64,000 nt of DNA from Ottelia alismoides (Eukaryota; Streptophyta; Magnoliopsida; Alismatales; Hydrocharitaceae): NCBI GenBank assembly GCA_037367405.1, contig JAZKJV010000604.1, forward strand, positions 434,001-498,000. Reading direction: 5' to 3'. Positions 1 to 12,562 of the stretch are shown piece after piece; the stretch's first letter is position 1; the number at the start of each line of letters is the position of its first letter. The position numbers and the translations under genes are program-made. The notes beneath the pieces were generated by a model. The model did no database searches, had not been told where the DNA came from, and saw only the letters and a list, made by a program, of their open reading frames with translations.

Positions 1-179
1 GTTGGCTCGAGTGCGTCGATTTTCTAAGAAGTTTCGTCCAGTACCTCTCAACAAATATCAACAAAGAAAGAGATGGTCAGAAGCTGTCAAATAAATATCA
101 AATAGAAAAAACAGAAAATAAAAGAAAAACAATGTACAAATTGTATGGTACACTATGGTGCTCCCCGGCAACGGCCATT
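1..179 (-). mobile_element. Athila-like element E1, start of internal region (leader)
   Basis: This is the only part of E1's internal region inside the window; the rest lies off the left edge. It is recognised because a tRNA-Asp-type primer binding site (162-177, minus strand) directly abuts the LTR that starts at 180. No coding sequence is visible here. Confidence 0.7.
162..177 (-). promoter_or_regulatory. Primer binding site of E1 (tRNA-Asp type)
   Basis: Read on the minus strand this is TGGCCGTTGCCGGGGA, two bases after the LTR end. It matches the Athila-type primer binding site TGGCGCCGTTGCCGGGGA, complementary to the 3' end of tRNA-Asp, with two bases missing. It fixes the orientation of E1 as minus. 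Confidence 0.75.
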
Positions 180-3100
180 TGATAGAGGGCCTTTTGCACT
201 AGTCTGCTTATCAAACTCAATTAGTAATCGATGTGTGACCAAGTGTGTCTCTAATCAACAATCAACCCACAGAAAATTCAAGCGATCAATGTTTGTGAGT
301 CAAAATGTATTATAACTCTATTGTAAATGTGTATAGGTGTAATTATGGTAGAGTGTCAAGCACATAGAGACTAGTCGGTGTAGCAGGCATATTATTTATA
401 TATAAATAATGAATAAATATTATTGGTGTATTTTGTACAATTACTCAATCAATTAATGAATTTGTGGGTTTTTCAATTTAAAAAGCATCTTTTATATTTT
501 TTTTTTACTTTTTAAATTTTTAAAAATTTTCCTTTTTATAATTTTCTGATTTTTATTTTCTTTTCTTTTTAATATATAATTCAAATATATATAACTATAT
601 ATAGATATATACACATAATATAGGGTGTTGTAATTATAAATAAAACTAAAAATAACCAAATTTTGCATAATAAAACATTTTCGTGCTTTTTATATTTTTC
701 TAATGTTTTATGATTTTTAAAGAATATTTCTAATTTTTAGATATTTTTAAAGCCCTAAATACATAAAATGAGGGACTTCTTAAACATGCCAAATTGTTTT
801 AAACTTTAAAAATGCCAAATAAAATCAAAATTATTTAAAAAAATTTTAACATATAATATAATATAAAAAATCAGAGATAAAAATAAATATTTTTATTTTG
901 AAAAGATTTTTTTATAATTTTTATAAGGATTTTGAAGCTTTTTAATTTTTAGTGATTTTCTTTTTCTTTTTTAGGGATTTTTGGTCTGGAGGCATAAAAT
1001 GCAATAGTAAACAAATATTATTATTTTTTTGAATTTTAAATATGGTTTTATAATATTTTCGGATTTTTTAAAGAAAATAGGGATAAAACTTGCTATTTTG
1101 AATTTTAATAAGTAGGAAAAATGTGCAAAATGCAAATCTAATTTTTATACTATGAAAGATAATGCAAAGAGAAACTTCACCCTATTTTTCCATAATTTTG
1201 GAGCAAAGATGATATTTTTAGAAAATAAAAAAGAAATAAAAAATTAATTGAACTAGCTGAGGTATATTTGCAATTAAAATAAAAGTCAAGGGTTACAATG
1301 CAAACTACCTAAAAGTTTACAATTATTCAAATTTTAAATAATAGACTGCAAATATAAAAACTCAAACGTGAGCTAAGCTGGCATGGACCTAAAGGTAATT
1401 ATCTAAAAGCTTAGGGGTTCACTTGCAAAAATTGCATAAAATATATAACGATTTAAAAGTACAACAAGACCGAATACAAATACAAAAAGTGGGGGAAAGA
1501 TTCAAATTGCCCCCCACGTGCATGAAATACTGTAAGAGTGCCCTAGAGGAGTGTTGCACAGGTCACACAAGGCGGACACAGTCATCGAAGTGGCCACTCT
1601 CAATGACCAATCGGCTAAATAAACAATCAACCCACATAATATAATCAAGAAAGAATAAACATGTGTGAATCAAAATTATTATAAACCCTACAAATAAATG
1701 TTTATAGTGACAAGCAGAGTAGGGTGTCAAACACAGGTAACATACGTAGTAGCACGTAATATTATTTATAAATAAATAATATTATTATGTATTTATGTAT
1801 GTGTATAGTTATGCACACTATTAATCAAAGAATGTGGGTCACTTCTTTTTTTATTATTATATTTTTTAATAATTATAAAATATTTATAATAATAATAGAT
1901 TGTATTACAACTTATATATTACTATATATAGATATATAATACACTATAGGGTAATATACTTAGAAATATAATTAGAAATAATTAAAAGTAGCAAAATAAA
2001 ATGTTTTTGTGGTTTTTTATAATTATCTACTATTTTGTGATTTTGCAAGTATTTTTGCTAATTTTTCATGTATTTCTAATTTCTAAAATATATCAAAATA
2101 GGGATTAAATAAATACGCTAAATTGATTTGGATTTTAAAAAAAGCTAAAAACCTCAAAATTTTTCAAAATCAATTTTAATATATACTAATATATATAAAG
2201 AAAAATACATAATAGAGATAAATATTTTTAAAGTTTTTGAAGATTTTTTTATTTTTTTATAGAGTTTTGGAGCTTTTAATTTTTTTCTCATTTCCTTTTT
2301 CTATTTTTAAGGTTTTTTGGTCTGGGAGTACTAGATACTATAATAAACACATACTATTTTTTGGGAATTTTTAAACAACATTTTATAATTTTTTGGATTT
2401 TTTAAAGCAATCAGGGAATATCTGTGCACTATTTGATTTTTAATAAATATGAAAATTGCATAAAAAGAGCATGCATCCATGTACTCATCATATTTTTTTC
2501 ATAATTTTTGGAGCACGAGTGATATTTATAAAAATTCAAGAAACATAAGCATGGGTACATTTGCAATCAACTATAAATACAAGACACACTATGCAAATAA
2601 CCCAAAAGTTTATAACTAATATCCGAAGTTTATATATTAAACAACAATTAAAAGAACACAAGAGAGTTTACATGCAATTTTTACAAACTAACATGTATAG
2701 TTGCATGTGACTAGCAAGGACTAATTTACGATATTAAAAATATTCTAGGGGATACAAGAAAATTGTCTAATAATTTTTACACCATGAAATATTTACAAGA
2801 CTTATTAACTATTACAAAAAAGTAGAGGGTGTGTCAAGCAATTTACCCTTTAAGTGCTTTGGATCCAGCTGTCGTGGCGCTGCCACATGGTTGATCGTGT
2901 GATATCCTTTCGCACCATTTCAATGGAAATCAACGGCCCAGATTAGATATGGGTCATTGTTCTTGATCGAACGGCTCGAAAGACTACACGAACAACAACG
3001 TACGAACAGGCAGTCGACGATCTTTGATCTATAGTATCTTCGTGCTCCAATGGTTGATCCTCCTCACATTGGCCCAATGGCTTGCTAGACCTCCTCCGCG

Positions 3101-5201
3101 TGCAGTAGGTGGGCACAAAATGGCGTCGAAGAAGACCAAGGCTCTCCAAAGGCTCCTGGTTGCCAGGAGCCACTCAAGGTTTTCCAAATTGGTTCGAGGG
3201 GCTCTTGACTGCCTTTTTCCTGCTCTGAAAACATTAGGAAGACCGAGGGCTACTCCCTCAGCCACTCCTTGAAGCTAGTAGCAGCATGGTAGGGGGGAGA
3301 TGTGAAGAGTACTGGCGATATGGTCGGAGGGGAGCTCGGATCCTAGATCCATGGAGGATCAGGGTCGGCTAGATGGAGTGGAAGGCAGAGAATACGATGA
3401 GGAACGAGGGGGGGATGGTTTGCGGGCGGAGATGTGGTCTAACAACGACTGATTTGGCCTGGAGCTGAAACTCCTAGTCAAATTAGGGATTATGAAAATA
3501 ACCTAATTACTAGATTAATGATGAAATTGAATGCATAAATTAAAACCTACATGCCAACATTACCTAGAAATGCAAAAGAAGGATGCCCTCAACTGAGCTA
3601 GAAGCTCAGGAAGTAAAACCTTGAAGTCATCGACCAGAGGTGGTTCGATGTGCCCAATCCCGGCTCCTCCTCGCTACGAATCCCTTCCAGATGTTGCTGT
3701 CACCTAGGCCAAGAAGTTTAGGTGGACTCAAGGGGCTAATAACCGAGAGAGAGAGAGAGAGATAAAAAAAGAAAAATAGGATTTGGGGGTTTATTTATAG
3801 GAGAAATTTCAACAATTTTCAAGGGAGGATGGCGGAAATGGATGTGGTGGTTGGTAAAAATTCGAGGAAGGGCGTGGGTGATTGACGATCAGGATACAGG
3901 ATGGTGGAAGGCTCGAGATTAGAGGGGTTATGGAGAAAGAGTGATAAATCGATGAAGTTGGGTGTGTGCGACTTCTGAAAAGAGTCACAAGAGGTTGGGG
4001 TTCAGATGACCTAGGGTCAACGAATATTGCAATCTTGTTGGTCCACGTGGACTAACCAGATTAATCCAGGCAGGAAATTCATTATAAAATACAAAAAATT
4101 TAAAAAAATATATTAATTAATTTTTCCTTTGAACATAAAAAATGTTTATAATTTTATATAGTATTTTATTATTATTTATTTATTTTTATGACTGAATTTA
4201 TTGTATGTTACTTTTTACAAGTATACATATAGTTATATTCATCTGTATTTTATTTTTATTTTGTATTTTCTATTTATTGTTTTATATACATAATTTATAT
4301 AATTAGAACTTACTTAAATACACTTAAATATATTTTATTATATTTTTCTGATATAGTATGTACACTTAAATAAATATGTATACTTATTATATATGTATAA
4401 GTATAGTATATTCATCTATGTATTTTGTATATTATTTTATTTTAGTGTTTTCTTTATGATTTTATTCAAATCAAAATATGTACATATACTATAAATGATA
4501 CTCACAAAATTATAAAAATATTTATAAAAATAACAAAGAATAAAATGATTATTTTATCCACAATATTGTACAATAGTGGTCCAAAACCCAACTTTTGCAT
4601 CCTAACTCCAAATTAAATGAAACCATCTTCATTAAATAGCTTATTAAAAGTTATATACAATTAAATTTGACATTGTGAGTTCATATGGAAAAGATATGGG
4701 TCGGGGAAGTTTGTGTTTTGGCTTTTTATTCAACTTGTAAAAAGTACACTCTATATTATTTTTAAGTGAAATCAATTTTGTATTTTTCTACGTATTTTTA
4801 TCTACTACTTTCATGTACAAAGTTTATTCATGCATAAGTAACAAATAATAAATTAGATTTCAAAAGGTAATTATTGGTTTATATTTATAGGGTTTTCATA
4901 TTATGTTTTCTGTACAATTTCTCGCCCTATCTCCCCCTACTTTATTCCTTGTCGACTAAGTCATCATGACGACTGAGTCTCGGGGGATAGGGTCACTCAA
5001 CACCTATGGTGTTTTATTTCTTTTCTGTTTCTTCCTTTATTCTTTTATTTTGGACTTAAATACAGTAAATGTACAATATTTTATACAGTATTTTGAAAAA
5101 ATTATCGGGTACTTATTTTGAAAAATTAATGATATATACATGCATTTAGCTAGGGTTTAAAAGCCAAAATGAAAGAATAAAGGTAATGAACTGGTGCATC
5201 A
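180..5201 (-). mobile_element. 5' LTR of Athila-like Ty3/gypsy element E1
   Basis: In plus coordinates the LTR starts TGATAG next to the primer binding site and ends ...GGTGCATCA, so on the minus strand it runs TGATGCACC to CTATCA. The TGATG start and the conserved blocks near it (a TTAAACCCTAGCTAAATGCATG-like block around 5,141-5,165 and a CCCTATCTCCCCCTA block near 4,926) recur in the other LTRs of the window. At about 5.0 kb it is longer than the 3.3-3.6 kb LTRs of E3, largely because of an internal duplication. The ends are very AT-rich and the middle (about 2,860-4,080) is GC-richer. Short ORFs inside lack protein similarity I recognise and are not called. The putative 5-bp target duplication after it (GTGCG, 5,202-5,206) cannot be checked because the other end is outside the window. 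Confidence 0.72.
231..2850. repeat. Diverged direct duplication inside the E1 LTR
   Basis: Two diverged copies lie head to tail, about 231-1,400 and 1,600-2,830. Shared anchors in the same order are AACAATCAACCCACA (near 257 and 1,623), GTGTCAA-CACA (near 354 and 1,725) and TTTTTGGTCTGG (near 977 and 2,315). The copy offset is about 1.35 kb. It accounts for most of the excess length of this LTR; the alternative is that a second LTR fragment was inserted here. Confidence 0.55.
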
Positions 5202-7509
5202 GTGCGTTGGATCGAGCAGCTTGTATTTCTTCACTTAACGTATGGTGGGATCACCTTGCACAATGACGGTTCAGTTGGATGTCTGAGATTAGATCCCAGA
5301 AGGGTGTCCTACGGTTGTGGCTCGCACTGATCGGACATCTCCTACTCGATCTAGTAGTTTCCTCTTGATCTGACGGTGGATGAGGGGGCTGAAAGACCTG
5401 GTGAAGAACTCTCCCAAGGCTAGTTTGAATCTGATGTTGCATGCTTCTCCGACCACCCAGTTCATCGTCGATTGGCTCTTCTTTCTTCCGCAGCCTCCCC
5501 GTAGCTCCCGGATGCCTCAGACGTGTCTGGGGCCACTTATTAGCCCTTGGAGCTTGAAGGTTTGAATAAAGGTCGAGGGAACTGTTCTTGATGCATATCA
5601 TCCCTTAGATGGTCTCTTTTAGACGTGCTCCCTGCAGATAATCAAAGAAGAAGACACATTGAGGTTATTTGGGAATTTATTGATGGAAATCAAGGTAGAA
5701 TAGATGGCGGCAGTGAGTTCCCAGGTGAGGCAGTTGAGTTAACCTCGATCTCCAGATCTATGGGAGATCTGGGTGGCTGGTGGAGGAAAATAGATGGAGG
5801 AGTGGTGGGGTAAGATGATGGAATGGTCAGTGGAGGTAGGAACAATGGGATATGATGAGGTACAATGGCCAGAGCTCGAAAGCTACGGCAAAGCTAGATC
5901 CTAAACCTAGGCTACATATATCGATTAAAAGCTAAAATAAAGATGCAAAATGATAATTAAAACTAAAAACTACATAAAAATGAAGGGAAAACTAACCTCA
6001 ACCTGGTCGGAGCCAAGAGGGTAGGCCTCACGGTGGAGCTCTGTCAGAGATGGTTGGGAATGCCTCTACACTACTCTCCTCACTACTAAAAGGCTGGGCA
6101 AGCCTCCTGTCACAAGGCTCTAGCCCCGAGGCACACTCTGAGGAGATGAATCAGAGCAAAAGCAAAACCAAAAATCAAAAATGGAGGAGATGGGTCTTAT
6201 GTAAATATGAGGAACGAGAGGGGGAAATATCAAAGTGAAAGACTCGATTCAAAGATGACACAATCGACACAACGATCTGGCGGGAAAGGTGAAAGATCGA
6301 GGAGAAAAGTCAAAGAAGGAATCGACCTCAAAACATGAAGGAATCGAGTGGAAAAATCAAGGAAGAGGAGGTCAACCAAGGTCTGACACGCCTAGATCGG
6401 GGGTCAGAGGAGTTGACCCAGGTCAACGGAAGAGGGGCCCTGAATGAGCCACACCATCCGCAAAAAGACATATCAACAAAATAAATTGAAAATAATTCAA
6501 AATAAAATATAAAATGATTTTATTAATTTATGGTTAAAATAAAAAATGTTTATTGTTTTTTAGTATTTTATTAAAATTTATATTTACTTTTACAACTTAA
6601 TTTATTATAGGTTTCTTTTTAGAGACTCATTTATTGGTATATTTACTTATATATATTAGGTACTTAATTTTTATTTTGTATTTTTGATTTTATTATTTTA
6701 TATCTGTAATTTATATATTTATAAGTTATTTTCATTTACTCAAATATATTTTTATTATATTTTTTGAGTTTATTTTTACGCTTAAATAGATAAGGGTATT
6801 TATTATATAGATATAAGTATATGCAATTCGTCTATGTTTTTTTATATTATTTTATTTTAGTTTATTTTTATGGTTTTATTGTATTCTAAATATGTACATG
6901 TACTATAAAGAATATTTACAAATTATAAAAATATAAAATAATGGAAAATATATAAAATAAACAAAATGAATATTTTTATTCTGCTATACTATATAGTAGG
7001 GATCTAAAACATAATTTTGTGTCTTAACTCCAACTCAAATGAAACCACCTTCATTAAATAGCTTATAAAAATTTATATACAATTAAAGATTATTTTAGTG
7101 CGCTTTGAGTTCATATGGAGAAGATATGGGTCCGGGAAGTTTGGGTTCTGGCTTTTTATTTTGAGTATAGAATGTACACTATATATTATTTTTAATTTGA
7201 AATATTTTTTGTATTTTTCTATGTATTTTTATCTACAACATTCATGTTCAAAGGTTTTTTATTTGAGTTATAAATAATAAGGAATAAAAAAGGTCCTAAA
7301 ATGCATTCATGAAGAATAATTAATTAGGGTGTCTATTGTGATTTTGACCCTTATCCTTCCACTTTATTCTTTGTCGACCCAACCATCATGATGCCTAGGA
7401 CTCAGGGTTTAGAGTCATAAAATATCTTTAGAATCTTACCTTTTCTTTTCTTTTCTTTATTCTTTTATTTTAGCATTAAATACAATACTTTATACAATAT
7501 TTATACAAT
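5202..7509 (-). mobile_element. Older Athila-like LTR L0, left part, interrupted by E1 and E2
   Basis: This stretch aligns with the right half of the E1 LTR. For example, the block about 4,570-4,735 (ending in the phrase around TCATATGG.AAGATATGGGTC) recurs at about 7,000-7,160. It stops exactly at the E2 insertion point (7,509) and resumes after E2 at 36,694, where the conserved LTR terminus is found. Its own left portion was cut away by the E1 insertion at 5,201 and lies outside the window. Short ORFs at 5,251-6,238 show no recognisable domain and are not called as genes. Confidence 0.7.
7505..7509 (+). repeat. Target-site duplication of E2, left copy (ACAAT)
   Basis: ACAAT directly precedes the TGATGAATC start of the E2 5' LTR and is repeated at 36,689-36,693, directly after the 3' LTR. 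A 5-bp duplication is standard for LTR retrotransposons. Confidence 0.85.
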
Positions 7510-10134
7510 TGATGAATCTACGATTCATCGTATTTATTCTTTTATTTTAGCTTCATTTCCTTAGTCAAACACCTGTAAATACTTATTAATTTCATGAAAT
7601 TACCATTTTTCTTGCATTTGTTAAATATGCATTTTTAACACTTTTTATACTTAAATAAGGATAAAGAAGAAAAGAAAAAGAAAAGAAAAATAAAGGATGT
7701 ATTTATGAAATAAATGCAGACTGACCCGAACCCCGAGACAAGGTCAAGACTTGACATGATCAACCAGGAATAAAGTAGGGGGAGATAGGGTATTTAATTC
7801 AAAAATCCAAAAATAATTTGTAAATTTTTCTTGTATATTTGTACAAAACTTATACTATTTTATTTGTATATAAATTGACCTCAAATTAAATATTTTTCTA
7901 AACAAAAGTTGTAAATAAAAATGTGTTGTAAATAAGAAAAATAATTGCAAAAAAATAATGTACAGATTACAAATAATCACACTTAAAAAAGTCGTAAAGT
8001 GATAATCGAAAGACAAATTCTGGATCCATACGAAATCAAATTGAATCAAACTCACTTCCATTGTACTCTAAATTAAATTATCTTTCAAATGGTTATGGTT
8101 TCAAAATTTTTGAAGTTACGGTTGAAATGTCGGTTTTCTGAGGTGGTTTGTGAAGTTTACCACTTACTTATTTTATATAATTATTCATATATATTTTTAT
8201 ACATAATGTACATAATTGTAAATATTCTCTTCATTATTAAAAATAAGAATAAAATTAAAACAATTGTTTAAAAATAATTTCCTTATTTATGCATGTGTAT
8301 ATTATACTATATGTATATAATACTTGTATACAATTAATTTCCTTACATAAAAATCACCAAAAAATAAATATCTAACATTAATTAATTAAATTAATTTATT
8401 TACGAAATTTGGATTTGATTATTTTATTATTTAATTATTCATATTTGATTTGAAAACATGCCTTGTATATAAAGATATGATTCCATACCTTAAAAAGCCA
8501 CCATTAAGGTGGTAAATTACTTTTTATAAATAAATATTTTTTTTATTTTATATAATTCAAAATTTCATTTTTATTTAATTTATTTATTTATTTATTTAAT
8601 TCACCGCTAAATACATTCCTTAATTGATTCTTTCCTTTTTTATTTTTCTTCTCTTTTTATTGGGCTCCTCCTCCCTCTTTCACAATTTGATCAATCTTTG
8701 GCAGAGAGGAGCTCGATCTCCGAGAACATCTCATCGCAGAAGGGTGCCCAGCCCCCGAGCCAATCGGTGATAGCGATTCGATCCTTGTTGAGTCCATCAC
8801 GGCGTGTCCAATCCTGAGGGGAGATCCTTATGTTTTGTCATTATTCTAGAGTAATTTTAGATTTTAAATTACAATCATGTAGTTGTTAAATTTTTAATCG
8901 TAGCTAATTCTCCATCCCGATTTAATCAGCCTCCGACACTGATTTTTCATCTCATTTTTCGATCTCTACATGTCACATTCTACCTCACATAATCTATCAC
9001 CTCCGACCACACACGGTGATCGGAGATCCAGATCTATCTCTCACCGTGCCCAGATCTGCACCGTTCACGTTTCCCCATTTATTTATAAATAAAAATTTAA
9101 AAAAAAATAAAAATCATATGTATTTTTTAACATTTTTTGCTTAAATAAATAAAAAATAAAAAAATATTATTATAGTTTTTCTTTTTCTTAACATTTTGCA
9201 GGAAAAATAAAAAATAAAATAAAAATTTAAAAAAAAACTATTTACAGTTCTTGTTTAAAAAATAAAAAAAATATTTTTGTTTATAGTTTACATATAAAAA
9301 AAAGATATATAAAAAATAGCAGCGGCGCTTACCCACCCTCCACGAGCGGTGTCGCCTCCGCCATGTGTAATCCATCGCCAGCTGCAGTTCTAGATCTGTC
9401 TTCCGCCCCAGATATGCTGCCCGCGGGTCTCCTTCCGTCACGCTGCCACAAATGAGGCGTGACCGCCTCCTCCTCCAGCACCGTCCCCTCGACCATCATC
9501 CACTACTTGGAGCTCCGAGAGGACGACCACCATCTGCCTCCAGCGGCGCCCGCCGCAGACCAGCCGCACAACCACCGTCACGAACCTCCTGGAGTGAGCA
9601 CCTCCGTGCAAAGCCCAGCCGATCTTCCAGAAGTCCGTGCGAGCCAATGCCTCCCCATCTTTGCCTCCATCATCCGCCGCAGGTCCCAAGTGCATCGGAC
9701 CATCCTCCGTAGACCGACCACCGCTCCCACGCGCAAGGCCAAGCCACCTTCATCTCGCCGTCTAGAACGCTCGTCTACGTCGTCGATACGAAAGGATGGA
9801 GAAGGAAGAAGGGGTGGTGTCGCACCCCTTTCCTCCCTTTTTGTTTGATAGAACGAAGCAGCTCAAGAGGAACCCTAAGTAGGGGTGGAAGAATTTTTTC
9901 AAATAAAAAAGGGGTAAATTGCATAGACCCCACTAGAGGTTTCAGAAATTATGAAAAAGCTCATGCTCTTCAGACTGTCACGTGTGTCGCACGCACCATC
10001 TGGGTAAATTGCAATAAATTCTTGCATTTTATTATTTATTGCATTTTAATGCAAAAACTTTAAATAATTGCTAGTCAGTCTTGTTTGTCTAGACTTACAG
10101 TTGCATGCTTTTAATGTGGAAATAAATATTTTCA
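7510..10134 (+). mobile_element. 5' LTR of E2, 3'-truncated
   Basis: It starts TGATGAATCTACGATTCATCG and aligns with the split 3' LTR through the block ending GGAAATAAATATTTTCA. The last 877 bp present in the 3' LTR (35,812-36,688) are missing, and the primer binding site follows almost immediately. The junction has a TCA microhomology, suggesting a deletion. The GC-rich middle (about 9,320-9,850) contains overlapping ORFs on both strands that recur in the 3' LTR at 35,000-35,690. They look like by-products of CpG-rich LTR sequence rather than genes. Confidence 0.8.
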
Positions 10135-10137
10135 GAA

Positions 10138-10155
10138 TGGTGTCGTTGCCGAGGA
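10138..10155 (+). promoter_or_regulatory. Primer binding site of E2 (tRNA-Asp type)
   Basis: TGGTGTCGTTGCCGAGGA lies 3 nt after the LTR-derived sequence and matches the Athila tRNA-Asp primer site at 15 of 18 positions. The three differences are all G-to-A or C-to-T, compatible with decay of methylated DNA. Confidence 0.8.
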
Positions 10156-11437
10156 GCACGGCTTAGTAGTCGTATTTCATCTTTTCTTGTCTCTCTATAT
10201 TATAATTATTTTCTAACCATCATCTGTTTGCTTTTTTGTGCGAGGGACTGCTTGGAGGACGACTTGGAGTCTTTTTGGAGGACCCGCACAGGAGGAAGAG
10301 CAGGGAAGAACAGAAGACATTTATTTTTTTGTATTGTAATAACTTAGGTACTTGGACTCTTGTTGGACTTGGACATTATTCGGGGTCTGTTTCGCCAAGT
10401 GTCGGTGCACTTGGGGGACGTCACCGTAGTTTTCTGCCGATTTCATTGCCTTTATTTTTATGTATTTTTTGTGAGTGGAGCCCCTAGACTTAGGTTTCAT
10501 TTGGTTGAGCTAGGTAATAATTAGGTCTAAACACCCTAAAAAGAATATATGTTCCTATAGAACATTGGACATAGTCAAATGATTAACCGATACTTCCCGA
10601 GTAGAAGATATTGTTTAGGACGGTTCCCGCTTGCATTTTGCATATAGTTAGTTTTATTTTTCTTTGTGGATCATATTGCATGTAGAGCGCTGGAGTCAGG
10701 AATGCACCTCTATCTCTAGCATTTGCATCCATATTTTCTCGTGCATTGTCTTTTCTGTTTTCCCCCTCTGTTTTGAGGATATAGGAATAAAGGAAATCGG
10801 AATTCCCATTAGACGTTTCATTGAAAATATCCAAAAAAGAGAGAAAATAAAAAAATAAAAATTGGGACTGCTAATTGAATGTGACCATAAAATCAAATGT
10901 AATTGACTTACTTCATTGATTTGGGGAGAGCAACCCCCTCATTGTTTAGTTTGCTTGAGCGATACAGTGACCCGCACACTAGGATAGAACCACGCCTGAT
11001 CTTTCGTTAGACTACCGATCTTGGGGTTAGTCGTTCTCCAGTGAGGATCTCTTCGATAGCCAGTAAAGTGGCCCGCGGCGTCCTTAACAGATTGAATTGA
11101 TCGGGAAGCCGGTAAACGGTCCGCAATTCATACTAGTTGGGAAAGATCTAGCTTTGGGATTGTGCCAGTCTCCTGGGAGCATCGGGTTCCTAATAGCTCG
11201 CTTAATCACTCTGCAAGCTTGATTTATCACCAAAAATAAAATTGACAAGATAAACGAGCTAGACTTCACGGTCATCATTGTGTTGCGTAGGTGAATCTGG
11301 GGTTTGCTTTATGTTTGAATGTGATTGGTGTGAGTCAGTTGCGGTCATATCTAGATCATTACCAGTTGCCTTCTCTTTTTTTCTATCTATTTTCTTTTCC
11401 CTCCCTCCCTTCATTATCCTCTCCCTTTCTTATTCTC
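10156..11437 (+). mobile_element. Untranslated leader of E2
   Basis: About 1.3 kb between primer binding site and gag. The part at about 10,920-11,290 (including the block around GGGAAAGATCTAGCTTTGGGAT) is shared with the E3 leader at about 30,000-30,400, so it is a conserved, probably packaging-related or regulatory leader. Short ORFs here have no recognisable domain. Confidence 0.65.
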
Positions 11438-12562
11438 ATGATGATGGGCTATACTCTATTTCAGCCGGATTTTGCAACTGCTTCATTTCATTCCCATCAT
11501 TCCCGCCCACTCCCTTGGGTGGCCGGAATTCCGACCAACATCACGTTTTCTACTCCCTCCCCATTCCTTCTTTCTTCTGGGCATGTTGTCCTAAGAGAAG
11601 ACACTCGAAGAGTTCAGATTGACCAGATACAAGACACGGGTGATCACCTTGCTGAGATGAGAGTGCATTCCATAGGAAAATACATGGAGCAGTTACGAGT
11701 TTTAGAAGACTTCTATCCTGGGATGATGGATGAGTACCCAGATCAGGAAGCGCAGTTTGCTTCTACATTGAGTCCCTTCATTCTGGATTTGGAGTTCAGT
11801 AATCTACTACTGGAGTTTTTAGGGGGAGTGCATGAGGAGCCATATATTCATATATCTGAGTTTGAGGATTTTTGTGGATCACGAGCATACCTAGATATCA
11901 CTTCTGACGAGCTGATGCTGATGACCTTCCCTTTCTCACTTCAGACTAGAGCTTTGAGATGGCACAGAGAGTTGGGGAGGAAGATTGCTACATGGGGAGA
12001 TTTACGATCATTATTTTTGCAGAGGTTTTACCATCATCGTAGAGCAGAGTTGATGCGGTCTTGCATTCAAGATTTTTCAATTGACCCCCAGGAGCCATTG
12101 AGAGATTCATGGCTCAGATTTGTTGACCTATTGAGGAGATTTCCAGATCATAGAATCTCGACGACTGACCTTGTGCAGATTGCCATGAGGGGGATGACCG
12201 CAGAGCAGATAGGATTGGTAGTAACCACGTGTGGTGGTTCACGCCACAGTCCCGACATGGATTTATTTCAAACCATCTTGAGAGCACTTTCAAACATTAC
12301 TTATTCACGAGATGATTTATTCGAGACAATGCACGAGGGAGATATCACACCAGTTGAGTGTGTGGCACTTCATGCCGATTCAGACAACACACACTATTCA
12401 GAGGACGTGGATTCTACTACCTTTCAGATGATAGATGTGTTGATCGCTATGAGTTTCCAAAGCCGGACATTGGTCGAGTTCCCGTTGGTTTTATACCCAG
12501 AGTTTGAGATAGCCATGCACTTTCATGTCGAAGATTTTTGGATTCTAGATCTGTTAGTATAA
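11438..12562 (+). CDS. Athila-like Gag polyprotein of E2 (degraded C-terminus possible)
   Basis: This ORF of about 374 aa encodes the capsid precursor of a Ty3/gypsy Athila-type retrotransposon. I chose the ATGATGATGGGC start because E3 has a matching ATGATGGGC start in its homologous leader; the frame is open further upstream to 11,291. The core resembles the E3 and general Athila Gag fold: a FPFSLQTRALRW segment, then a W-DLRSLFLQRFY segment, a PLRDSWLRFVDLLRRFPDH segment and a TCGGS motif. This is the retrotransposon gag domain order. No zinc knuckle is visible. The C-terminal part after about residue 290 is acidic and has no match I recognise. It probably acted as cytoplasmic virus-like particle protein. 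There is no internal stop, so it is better preserved than the gag of E3. Confidence 0.75.
   Translation: MMMGYTLFQPDFATASFHSHHSRPLPWVAGIPTNITFSTPSPFLLSSGHVVLREDTRRVQIDQIQDTGDHLAEMRVHSIGKYMEQLRVLEDFYPGMMDEYPDQEAQFASTLSPFILDLEFSNLLLEFLGGVHEEPYIHISEFEDFCGSRAYLDITSDELMLMTFPFSLQTRALRWHRELGRKIATWGDLRSLFLQRFYHHRRAELMRSCIQDFSIDPQEPLRDSWLRFVDLLRRFPDHRISTTDLVQIAMRGMTAEQIGLVVTTCGGSRHSPDMDLFQTILRALSNITYSRDDLFETMHEGDITPVECVALHADSDNTHYSEDVDSTTFQMIDVLIAMSFQSRTLVEFPLVLYPEFEIAMHFHVEDFWILDLLV

Noticed and set aside
5380..5813. Short plus-strand ORFs suggesting a small gene
   Set aside because: They lie in the GC-richer middle of the old LTR L0 and have no recognisable domain or splice context.
9238..9848. Overlapping Pro/Arg/Ala-rich ORFs on both strands
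   Set aside because: They lie in the GC-rich middle of the E2 5' LTR and recur, changed, at 35,015-35,694 in the 3' LTR. Open frames on both strands reflect composition, and the frames are not conserved.
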